Source: CAZFQG01 sp964520785 | GTDB lineage: Bacteria; Planctomycetota; Planctomycetia; Pirellulales; Thermoguttaceae | Reading direction: 5' to 3' | Assembly (NCBI GenBank): GCA_964520785.1 | Contig: CAZFQG010000018.1 | Location: 1 to 48,804 of the forward strand | DNA: 48,804 nt | Part shown: positions 24,501-31,977 of the stretch, piece by piece | Layout: every line of letters starts with the position of its first letter | Numbering within the stretch: position 1 is the first letter of the stretch | Translations under genes and position numbers: made by a program | The notes under the pieces: generated by a model | Database searches by the model: none | The model's input: the letters and a program-made list of their open reading frames with translations, nothing else | Told to the model about the DNA's origin: nothing

Positions 24501-25781
24501 TTACTTCGCGATCATCTCGCGTTTCACTTGCTCCAAGTCGACTCCGAGGATCTCCTTCGCCAGCGCCGCCAGGGCTTCCGGCGGACCTTGGAAGTGGAAC
24601 GTCCGGTGACGGTGGGTGAGCGATTCGCCCTGGTCCAACGCGAGCGCCGGGGAAAGCGACTCGATTTCGTAGAACGCTCCCAGGCCCTTCTCGCCCGGAG
24701 CGGGGGGGCCGTCGTTGTACGAGTTGACCACGTCACCCACGTACGGCTCCGCCTGCGGAAGGTCCCAGGAATTGTTCATGTAGTCGAATTGAGTCGGGTC
24801 TTCCGGCATGCTGAAGCTGACGATCGTGAGCGTGCCGCTCTCGAAATCGTACGAGCCGAGCACGTCCTTCGCTCGCTTCTGCGAGGTGCCGATCTTGGAA
24901 CGGAATTCGCCGTCGCCCGAAAACAGGATCGCCTCCGGCAAAACCTTCAGCCGCTCGGGCGGAATCTCGCCGAAATAGTCGGACTTGACCACCGGGCCGA
25001 GTTCCGATTCGTCCCCCGGCTTGTAGGGAACGATGACGACCGTCTCGGGACCGCAGTTGAGCATTCCGAGGATCCAGATCGAAACGAGCCCCTTTGCCTT
25101 GTCCATCGGGTCTCCCTCGTTGGTGATCGTGTTGACCGTGACGTACCCGACCTTCTTCACGCCCTCTTCCTTCGCCAGCGCCGCGGCTCGTCCGCCGAAG
25201 AGCTTCTCGATATCGGCCTCGCCCAGCAGGCAGACGTCCCGCGTGACCCCCAACTTGAACTTCGCCGAGGACGTGTTCTCGAATTCCATCTTCCGGGTCA
25301 TGCGGCACTGCGTCTTGCTCGCGCCGGGCGCCACCTCGTAGGGGCCTTCATTCAAGGCCGGCGGGGTGAACCAATTGTCGAGGTTCTGCTCGACCCCCGG
25401 CTTGAACCAGAGGCTGAATTGTCCCCCTTCCGGAGAAAGCCAGAGCCGGTCCTCTGCCCCGTAATTGGCGAAATGGGGGTCGTATTCGCCGGAATCGATG
25501 TAGTCCTTGCAGATGAAGCCGAACGAGGTCCCCTCCGGTCCCTCGCAACTAGACGTCATCACGCGGCCTTGCCACTCGGGACAAATGGCCACGACGGCGT
25601 CCCCATCTACCAGTTCGATCACCGTCGTGTGTTTCTCCAGATATGCCTTGGCATCCTTGTACGCCATTTGGTCTCCTTTCGCGATTGGGGCGGCAACCGC
25701 CAGAACAAGGTAGCATGCCAATAATCCGAATGATGAGCAGCACCGCGACGGAGCATGCCCGGACAGATATCGTGCCATCAT
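24501..25781 (-). CDS. DUF6786-like (mutarotase-fold) protein, exported or with an internal start
   Basis: The 426-residue frame carries an N-terminal hydrophobic stretch (FGLLACYLVLAVAAPIA) that looks like a signal peptide, then a beta-rich body (VVAICPEWQGRVMTSSCEG, FGFICKDYIDSG, QFSLWFKPG) with a galactose-mutarotase-like look. A second ATG at 25667 (MAYKDAKAYLEKHT, 388 aa) is preceded by AAAGGAG at an ideal five to six bases; the first ATG at 25781 has AGAGGGA eight bases upstream. Either the protein is exported or both forms are made. The family name is my recollection of similar planctomycete proteins; sugar binding is inferred. It heads a minus-strand run with the DUF1611 gene. Confidence 0.65.
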   Translation of the reverse strand: MMARYLSGHAPSRCCSSFGLLACYLVLAVAAPIAKGDQMAYKDAKAYLEKHTTVIELVDGDAVVAICPEWQGRVMTSSCEGPEGTSFGFICKDYIDSGEYDPHFANYGAEDRLWLSPEGGQFSLWFKPGVEQNLDNWFTPPALNEGPYEVAPGASKTQCRMTRKMEFENTSSAKFKLGVTRDVCLLGEADIEKLFGGRAAALAKEEGVKKVGYVTVNTITNEGDPMDKAKGLVSIWILGMLNCGPETVVIVPYKPGDESELGPVVKSDYFGEIPPERLKVLPEAILFSGDGEFRSKIGTSQKRAKDVLGSYDFESGTLTIVSFSMPEDPTQFDYMNNSWDLPQAEPYVGDVVNSYNDGPPAPGEKGLGAFYEIESLSPALALDQGESLTHRHRTFHFQGPPEALAALAKEILGVDLEQVKREMIAK

Positions 25782-26015
25782 GAATGGGGTCCCTCTGTAG
25801 ACCTAAAAAAATGTTTCGCGGAATTGCTTGACCGAGAACGCGGCCATCTCCGACCCGGCAGGCCATCCTACAAGTCACGGAGTAACAAGTCAATGATAGT
25901 ACAACCGGGGGGAATGGCAAATCGCGGTGGACAATTCTGGGACGACTTGATATAAGGCCGGTCCCTTCGAATTGGATTTGGCAAACGGACTGAGCCATGG
26001 GAGATCGGGTTCAAC

Positions 26016-26978
26016 GTGAATATCCTCCTTCTTTCTGGTGGTAACTCTGCCGAACGCGAGGTGAGCCTCCGAAGCGGACTCTTCGTCGAGGCCGGGTTGC
26101 GCGAGGCGGGACACCGTGTTCTTTCGCTCGATCCGGGGAGGGTTCCGCTGGATACGGTGGAGTGGAGCCGTTTCGACTGTTGTTTTCCGGTTTTGCACGG
26201 CGGGGCGGGGGAGGATGGTCGGCTCCAACGTTTTCTGGAACGGCGGAGAATCCCTTTCGTCGGGAGCGGTTCGGCCGCGTCGGGGTTCGCCATGCATAAG
26301 GCGGCGGCCAAAGAACGCTTCCGCCGAGCGGGTTTGCCAACCCCGGATTATGCTATTCTGAGCGGAGGAAGTCGCCTCCCGCTGGAGGCTGTCATGAAAG
26401 TCCTTCCCGCGCCTTGGGTCGTTAAGCCGGAATCGCAGGGGTCGAGCATTGGAGTGCGTTTCCTTTCCGATAGTCGACAATTAAAAAAAGCAATCAAAAA
26501 TGCATTGCTTTTGTCGCCCTATGTTATTGTTGAAAGGGCAGTCGTCGGACGAGAATTGACCGTCGGCGTCATGGACCGAACGCCGCTGCCGGTGTTGGAG
26601 ATCGTTCATGGAAGGGCGGTTTATGACGAACAGGCCAAATACTTCGGCGATCCGGCGAGGGTTCGGCCGCCCGAGGGACTTGGACCGATACCACTCGATA
26701 CGGTGACGCGTATCGCGGTGGAGGCGGCGCATGCGCTGGGAACGACCGGACTTGTCCGGGTGGACTTGATTTTGGACAACCGAGGCATCCCCTGGATTCT
26801 GGAAGTTAATACGATCCCCGGGCTGACCGCGACGAGCCTGGCCCCCAAGGCGGCGGCTGCATGCGGCTACGATCGTCCCGGGCTGTGCGAACGGATGTTG
26901 GAGTCATGTCATGGGAGATTCGGAAACACGCACGGAGAAGAGATCGCGTATCGGCGCGGTTCTGGGCTGGTGCATTGA
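26016..26978 (+). CDS. ddl: D-alanine--D-alanine ligase
   Basis: Joins two D-alanines for the peptidoglycan stem peptide, using ATP (cytoplasm). The 320-residue ATP-grasp protein has GGNSAEREVSLRSG at the N-terminus, FPVLHGGAGEDGRLQ (family: LHG..GEDG), VVKPESQGSSIGV and the metal-binding ILEVNTIPGLT near the C-terminus. The only supported start is the GTG at 26016, as the ATG at 25997 is out of frame. The 3' end overlaps the next gene by 68 bp. Its presence indicates peptidoglycan synthesis. Confidence 0.93.
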   Translation: MNILLLSGGNSAEREVSLRSGLFVEAGLREAGHRVLSLDPGRVPLDTVEWSRFDCCFPVLHGGAGEDGRLQRFLERRRIPFVGSGSAASGFAMHKAAAKERFRRAGLPTPDYAILSGGSRLPLEAVMKVLPAPWVVKPESQGSSIGVRFLSDSRQLKKAIKNALLLSPYVIVERAVVGRELTVGVMDRTPLPVLEIVHGRAVYDEQAKYFGDPARVRPPEGLGPIPLDTVTRIAVEAAHALGTTGLVRVDLILDNRGIPWILEVNTIPGLTATSLAPKAAAACGYDRPGLCERMLESCHGRFGNTHGEEIAYRRGSGLVH

Positions 26979-27843
26979 CCCCAGGCGAGGCGCCCACTGG
27001 GTCGGCATGGGGGCCTTGACGAGTATCTTCGTCGGTGCTTGGCTAATCGTCTGGAATCGGATCGGAGACAGTCTTCGAGAGGATTCTCGCTTCCTTCTTT
27101 CCGCTGAGTCCGTCGAAATCACCCCACCACCCGCGTGGATTCGCACTGAGATCGGGCGCGAGGTCTTCAGCGGACTACGCCTTACGGGACCCATGTCCGT
27201 GCTCGATCCGGAACTGCCGCAGAAAGTGGGCGAGGCGTTCGGAGGGCATCCTTGGGTAGCCGCGGTGAAACGAGTGACGGTCCTCGCCGGCCCGCGATTG
27301 AGCGTGGAATTGTCCTACCGCAAACCGGTCGCGATGATCGACCTGGCAGTGAGGAACCGTTCGATCCTGTTTCCGGTTGACGGAAGCGGCTATTCGCTTC
27401 CCGAGTCGGATTTCACTCCGGCGGAAAAGACGCAATACCTCCGGATCGTCGGGGTTGAAAGCCCGGATGGCTCGCCCCCACCGGGCGAACGCTGGAGCGA
27501 CGTACGAGTATTGCAGGCGACGCATATCGCCAAGCTTTTCGAGAACGCCGTCAGAAAGCTCGATCTGGACCGCGTTGTCCCGTACCGGCGGACTCCCGGC
27601 GAGTACGAGTATATCCTCTGCACCCGACAGGGGACCTGTATCGAATGGGGTATGCCCCCCGGAGGGGAGGCCCCTGCCGAATTGTCGGCCAAAGACAAGG
27701 TGGCTAAACTGCTGGCCTACGTCGAGAAGCATGGGTCCCTCGAAGGCCCCGGAGGTGACCCCCAGATCATCAACGTCCGCTTCGAGCTGAGGACCTCTCC
27801 GAGGACGGTAGGAAGGTCGTATCTGGATGACCTCTTGCGATAG
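26911..27843 (+). CDS. FtsQ-like bitopic membrane protein
   Basis: A 310-residue protein with a basic cytoplasmic N-terminus, one membrane helix (about residues 29-48, WVGMGALTSIFVGAWLIVW) and an extracytoplasmic part. The latter contains FGGHPWVAAVKRVTVLAGPRLSVELSYRKPVAMI, the strand pattern of the FtsQ/DivIB beta-domain that follows the POTRA. The gene overlaps ddl by 68 bp in the same direction, the classical ddl-ftsQ order of the division and cell-wall cluster. Assignment rests on layout and order rather than close sequence match. No ftsA, ftsZ or mur gene follows, consistent with the lack of FtsZ in many planctomycetes. Confidence 0.65.
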   Translation: MGDSETRTEKRSRIGAVLGWCIDPRRGAHWVGMGALTSIFVGAWLIVWNRIGDSLREDSRFLLSAESVEITPPPAWIRTEIGREVFSGLRLTGPMSVLDPELPQKVGEAFGGHPWVAAVKRVTVLAGPRLSVELSYRKPVAMIDLAVRNRSILFPVDGSGYSLPESDFTPAEKTQYLRIVGVESPDGSPPPGERWSDVRVLQATHIAKLFENAVRKLDLDRVVPYRRTPGEYEYILCTRQGTCIEWGMPPGGEAPAELSAKDKVAKLLAYVEKHGSLEGPGGDPQIINVRFELRTSPRTVGRSYLDDLLR

Positions 27844-27942
27844 TGCGGTCGCGGGGGACTTCTCTTGCAAGTAAGCGGGGGATACAATGCGCGTTTCGTG
27901 CCCAAACTACCGCTTTGTTTCGAGAGACTCAGAGATACGGCC

Positions 27943-29271
27943 ATGACGATTTCCTTCCCCGCACACGACGGGCCGGCCCTTTACCGGGAGGCGAAGAAGC
28001 TGATTCCCGGCGGGACCCAGTTGTTGAGCAAGCGCCCCGAAATGTTCCTACCGGAGAAGTGGCCGGCCTACTATCGCGAGGCCTCCGGTTGCGAAGTCGT
28101 TGGGTTGGATGGCGCCCGCTATGTCGACATGTCGATCATGGGGGTCAGCGCGTGCCTTCTGGGCTACGCCGATCCGGACGTCACCGAGGCGGTGGTGAAG
28201 CGAGTCCGCGCTGGTTCGATGTGTACGCTCAATTCGCCCGAGGAGGTGGAACTGGCCCAACTGCTTCTCGGACTGCACCCTTGGGCCCACAGGGTCCGTT
28301 TCGGGCGGTGTGGGGGCGAGGTCATGGCGACGGCCGTGCGGATCGCGAGGGCGAAGACGCGGCGCGACAAAGTGGCCTTCTGCGGCTATCACGGGTGGCA
28401 CGACTGGTATCTGGCCGCGAACTTGGGCGAGTCGGACGAATTGGATGGGCATCTTCTGCCGGGACTGGCCCCCAGGGGCGTTCCCTCGCAACTCCGCGGA
28501 ACGGCCCTCCCCTTCACCTACAACAAGCCGGAGGAACTGGAGAAGATCGTCGTCCAGCACGGCGATTCGCTGGCGGCCGTCGTGATGGAGCCGACCCGGT
28601 CGGTCGACCCGGCTTCCGGGTTTCTCGAGGCGGTCCGTGATTTGTCCCGGAAGAGCGGCGCGGTTCTGATCTTCGACGAGATCACGATCGGCTGGCGGCT
28701 GGCGCTGGGCGGAGCGCACTTGAAGTACGGCGTCGCCCCCGACCTCGCCGTCTATGCGAAGACGCTCGGGAACGGCCACCCCATCGCCGCGATCGTGGGT
28801 GCCGAGGAAGTCATGGACGCGTCGCAGGAATCGTTTATCTCAAGCACGTACTGGACGGAGGGGGTTGGCCCGACCGCCGCCCTGGCAACAATCCGCAAGA
28901 TGCAGCAGGTGGATGTGCGAAGCCACGTCAAGCATGTAGGCGAGACGGTAAGGTCGGGACTGCTGGATGCGGCGAAGAAGAATGGCGTGCCGCTGAAGAC
29001 CGCGGGGCATGCCTGCATCGCCACGTATGCCTTCGACCATCCCGACGGCCTGGCCCTGCAAACCCTTTTCATCGACCGGATGCTTTCGCGAGGATTCCTC
29101 ACCGGAGGCCAGGTCTCGGCGTCTCTTGCACACAAGGACGAACACATAACGGCCTACCTGAACGCCGCCGGAAAGGTCTTCCAGGAACTGGCGGAAGCAA
29201 TTGAAAAGAATGACGTGATGAGCCGGCTGGAAGGACCGGTACGTCATGCGGGCTTCGCGAGGTTGGCGTAG
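27943..29271 (+). CDS. Class III PLP aminotransferase, glutamate-1-semialdehyde aminomutase-like
   Basis: A 442-residue PLP enzyme resembling HemL and related aspartate aminotransferase family proteins: LIPGGTQLLSKRPEMF near the start, FGRCGGEVMATAVRIARA (cofactor phosphate site), CGYHGWHDWY, FDEITIGWRL, and the Schiff-base lysine in VYAKTLGNGHPIAAIVG. The substrate cannot be fixed: members of this family act in tetrapyrrole synthesis but also on amino sugars and secondary-metabolite intermediates, and HemL proper normally has SGTEA where this has CGGEV. The ATG at 27943 is preferred; the frame is open to 27865. A hairpin begins at the last base of the stop codon. Confidence 0.82.
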   Translation: MTISFPAHDGPALYREAKKLIPGGTQLLSKRPEMFLPEKWPAYYREASGCEVVGLDGARYVDMSIMGVSACLLGYADPDVTEAVVKRVRAGSMCTLNSPEEVELAQLLLGLHPWAHRVRFGRCGGEVMATAVRIARAKTRRDKVAFCGYHGWHDWYLAANLGESDELDGHLLPGLAPRGVPSQLRGTALPFTYNKPEELEKIVVQHGDSLAAVVMEPTRSVDPASGFLEAVRDLSRKSGAVLIFDEITIGWRLALGGAHLKYGVAPDLAVYAKTLGNGHPIAAIVGAEEVMDASQESFISSTYWTEGVGPTAALATIRKMQQVDVRSHVKHVGETVRSGLLDAAKKNGVPLKTAGHACIATYAFDHPDGLALQTLFIDRMLSRGFLTGGQVSASLAHKDEHITAYLNAAGKVFQELAEAIEKNDVMSRLEGPVRHAGFARLA

Positions 29272-29416
29272 CAGCCTGTGGAAAAAACAGGCTGCGCGGG
29301 AAACAGGAGGTTTCCCACATGTCCGTTGATTTGAAAAATCGGCGGATATGCGAGCGTTGTGGCCTCTCGGGCCACATTGAGCGAGGTTGAAAAAGTCCCG
29401 GATGGACTTTTTCAAC
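29271..29416. repeat. Structured intergenic element of five consecutive hairpins
   Basis: Five inverted repeats in 146 bp: GCAGCCTGT/ACAGGCTGC (29271-29279, 29287-29295), GGGAAAC/GTTTCCC (29298-29304, 29310-29316), GATTT/AAATC (29328-29332, 29336-29340), TGTGGCC/GGCCACA (29358-29364, 29370-29376) and the 13-bp GTTGAAAAAGTCC/GGACTTTTTCAAC (29386-29398, 29404-29416). It lies between two convergent genes. It may be a dispersed repeat or the read-through end of both transcripts; the last stem has no clear U-tract on either side. Confidence 0.7.
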
Positions 29417-29434
29417 AGCCTTGGTAGGTGGAAC

Positions 29435-29467
29435 AAAAAAAGGGAGTCCCGAAACGGCGGGACTCCC
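29435..29467 (-). terminator. Intrinsic terminator of the Pro/Tyr-rich lipoprotein gene
   Basis: On the minus strand, GGGAGTCCCG and CGGGACTCCC form a perfect 10-bp stem with a 6-nt loop (29442-29467), followed by seven Us (29435-29441). It lies 26 bp after the stop codon at 29493. Confidence 0.92.
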
Positions 29468-29492
29468 TCCAGGAGGACAGCGGCGACGGTAA

Positions 29493-30518
29493 TCAGTATC
29501 TTGGCGGTTCCGGTGTGATGTATTGGGTGGGAACGACCCGGCTATCGGAGTTTGCCGGCGCGTAGGGTGCAGCGCTCGCGTAGTCGCTCGTTCCACCGGG
29601 ACGCCAGGGTTCGCCGGTGGAAGTAGTACCGTTGTCACCGGCCGGTCGGTAAGGTTGTGGCGTTTGATACCCGGATTGCGGAGGCTCATAGGCGGGTTGT
29701 GGAGCCTGATACGGTTCGGCGCCCGGTGGGTTGTAGCCCGTGTTTCCCGGAACGTATTGCGTATTCCCGGGTTGGTAGTCGGAAAAGGGTGGTTGATATC
29801 CGGTGGCAGGGGGCGCGTAACCGGTGTTTCCGACGGCCGTCGCAGGATACGGCTCCGGCGCGGGGTTTCCGTAGCGCGGCGCCGTATCGGCCGAAATACC
29901 ATACCGGTCGGAAGCCGTGTCATACCGGCAGCCGCCACGATCGTTTGGCCGGGTGTGTCCGCCGGTGTATCCGCTCCCGCTGAGTGGATCATTTGGCGGC
30001 GGCGGTACGGCATAACGCTCTTGCTGCGGCGCCATATACGGAGTACCGACGCCGATTCCCTGATCATCCGAACGATTGACCGGATGGCCGCCGTATGAGG
30101 CCGGCTGGGCGGCTGTCGGAGGATAGCTTTCAGACGTGGATGGATACTGGCCGACAGGTGATCCGTAGTTCCCGGCATCGTAGGACGCAGGCGTTGTCGG
30201 GTACTGGGTCGGATCGGACACGCCTCTTTGGTACTGGTTTTGTGCCGCCAGCCGCTCACTCGGAGTCTGCGTCGGACTCGCTTGGCTCGACGGCAATTCC
30301 GGCTTGCCTCCTTTCGCCAAATAGGGATCCCTCGCAATCCGCGAGGGATCCCGGGAGGCTAGTGAGGGTGGGGTCGAGCCGATCAAGGACCAAGTCGCGG
30401 GGTTCCAAGTTGATGTTGCCCAGCTCGGGGAATTCCAAGTGCCGCTGCTGCGACAGCCGCTTAACGCGCAGAGCATCACAACGGCGGCAAAACACCTAAG
30501 GGGCATGGGAAGATGCAT
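29493..30518 (-). CDS. Pro/Tyr/Gly-rich outer lipoprotein of low complexity
   Basis: A 341-residue lipoprotein. The N-terminus (MHLPMPLRCFAAVVMLCALSGC) has a good lipobox, LSGC, with the lipidated cysteine at residue 22. The rest is low complexity, rich in Pro, Tyr, Gly, Ser, Thr and Gln. Irregular repeats of the form NTGY-PP, TGYQPP, DYQPGN, QSGYQTPQPY and PAYEPP run through the second half. No enzymatic motif is visible. Such intrinsically disordered, tyrosine- and proline-rich lipoproteins are probably structural or surface-exposed; this is inference. GAGGA lies ten bases before the ATG. It ends in a strong terminator and is convergent with the aminotransferase gene. Confidence 0.78.
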   Translation of the reverse strand: MHLPMPLRCFAAVVMLCALSGCRSSGTWNSPSWATSTWNPATWSLIGSTPPSLASRDPSRIARDPYLAKGGKPELPSSQASPTQTPSERLAAQNQYQRGVSDPTQYPTTPASYDAGNYGSPVGQYPSTSESYPPTAAQPASYGGHPVNRSDDQGIGVGTPYMAPQQERYAVPPPPNDPLSGSGYTGGHTRPNDRGGCRYDTASDRYGISADTAPRYGNPAPEPYPATAVGNTGYAPPATGYQPPFSDYQPGNTQYVPGNTGYNPPGAEPYQAPQPAYEPPQSGYQTPQPYRPAGDNGTTSTGEPWRPGGTSDYASAAPYAPANSDSRVVPTQYITPEPPRY

Positions 30519-31029
30519 AATGGAAGGGTCCTCGGGGAATAAGCTCGATTACGGACGCGAACCTCAACCCGGCTGGTTGGGTCCGAGAGTTGAATGAAGA
30601 GTGGGGGGATTATAAGAAAGGCTGTTTCCCGGTCAATACCAGTTTTTTTTTGGCCGATATCGTGATTTCGTGATAAACCACATCAAGTACCGTCTTTAAC
30701 AGTTCGGTGGCGATCATTCCCCCATTAAGAGTTATTTTATTCGGCTTTTCGTGCCTTATACCTAGGGGGCGTTCAATTTTTTTCTTTTGGTTGAATATGG
30801 TGAATCCGTTCGACCGAAGAGGTTCTTCGGTTTCCTATAGCTTCGGTCTTCCAGTTCGAGTCGCGATGCAACCTTTTTTTTCTATTTTTTCCTGTTGCCG
30901 CTGTCTCTGTCCGGCCTGAGCCGGACTACCCTCTTGTTTTTTTGACCGGTTTTCTTTTTTTTCCGCACCGACATTCGTGGTGTTTTCTTCCAAGCGGTTT
31001 GGGACCTCTCCTCACCGAGGGATTTCACG
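30519..31029 (+). promoter_or_regulatory. T-rich cysE leader region with two hairpins
   Basis: A 511-bp gap with long T-runs (for example 30643-30651) and no gene. Two hairpins precede cysE: CCGAAGA/TCTTCGG (30814-30820, 30824-30830, 3-nt loop) and GTCCGGC/GCCGGAC (30909-30915, 30920-30926, CTGA loop). The second is followed ten bases on by seven Ts (30937-30943). This could be a transcription attenuator in a cysE leader; no known cysteine- or SAM-sensing riboswitch is recognisable. AT-rich promoter-like sequence lies around 30720-30800, but I cannot fix a promoter. Confidence 0.4.
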
Positions 31030-31977
31030 ATGGCAATCGACTACGGCGTAAAGGATCAATTACCCGACTTAACGCGGAGAATCGTCGAGAACTACCTGAA
31101 GGTGGGGTCGACCCATCATCTCGAACACTGTCCTTTGCCAAGCCACGAGGCGGTTCTCGCGATCACCGAGGACCTCAGGGACATTCTCTACCCGGGATAC
31201 CGGCGGCGCGACGGCCTTCACTTCGGAAATATCACCTACCACGTCGGCGCCCTCATTGATGGGCTGCACGACGAGTTGACGCGGCAGATCGCTCGAGCGC
31301 TCTGTCATGGGGTCGACCGCGAGGGACCTCGGCGGCAGGGCCGCTGTTGCGTCGCGGAATTCGAGTCTCTTGGTCAGGCGAAAGCCGTCGCGTTCCTCGA
31401 ACAATTGCCGGACCTGCGAAGCATGCTTGCGCTGGACGTGCAAGCCGCGTATGACGGCGACCCGGCGTGCAGGTCGCTGGACGAGGTCATCTTCTGTTAT
31501 CCCGGTCTGGAGGCGATTACCGTCTATCGACTGGCGCATCTGCTCTTCGACTTGGACGTACCGTTCATCCCGCGAATGATGACCGAATGGGCTCATATGC
31601 GGACCGGCATCGACATTCACCCCGGGGCGAAGATCGGCAAGCACTTCTTTATCGATCACGGGACGGGAGTGGTAATCGGTGAAACATGCGAGATCGGGGA
31701 GCATGTCAAGATATACCAGGGTGTTACCCTCGGAGCTCTCAGCTTCCCCACGGATGCCCAAGGACGGCTCGTCCGTGATACCAAGCGGCATCCGACGATC
31801 GAGGACCGGGTCGTTATCTACGCCAACGCTACGATCCTGGGAGGAGAGACCGTCATCGGGCACGATGCCGTCATCGGCGCAAGCACCTGGGTCACCGAGT
31901 CGGTCGCCCCGAAGTCGACGGTAATGCTCGATACCCCGAGAATGAGAATTCGGACCAAGAAGGACGTGGATATTTGA
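31030..31977 (+). CDS. cysE: Serine O-acetyltransferase
   Basis: Acetylates L-serine with acetyl-CoA to O-acetylserine, the committed step of cysteine synthesis. The 315-residue protein has an N-terminal helical domain and a left-handed beta-helix of hexapeptide repeats (TGIDIHPGAKIGKHFFIDHGTG, VIGETCEIGEHVKIYQGVTLGA, NATILGGETVIGHDAVIGAS). The catalytic histidine lies in IDHGTGVVIGET. It resembles the longer EpsC/SRPG-type enzymes. The ATG at 31030 is preceded by GAGGGA. The 3' end overlaps the convergent esterase gene by 86 bp. Feedback inhibition by cysteine is usual in the family, not visible here. Confidence 0.92.
   Translation: MAIDYGVKDQLPDLTRRIVENYLKVGSTHHLEHCPLPSHEAVLAITEDLRDILYPGYRRRDGLHFGNITYHVGALIDGLHDELTRQIARALCHGVDREGPRRQGRCCVAEFESLGQAKAVAFLEQLPDLRSMLALDVQAAYDGDPACRSLDEVIFCYPGLEAITVYRLAHLLFDLDVPFIPRMMTEWAHMRTGIDIHPGAKIGKHFFIDHGTGVVIGETCEIGEHVKIYQGVTLGALSFPTDAQGRLVRDTKRHPTIEDRVVIYANATILGGETVIGHDAVIGASTWVTESVAPKSTVMLDTPRMRIRTKKDVDI

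Noticed and set aside
29271..29416. CRISPR array or tandem repeat array.
   Set aside because: The stems differ in sequence from one another and are not evenly spaced repeats.
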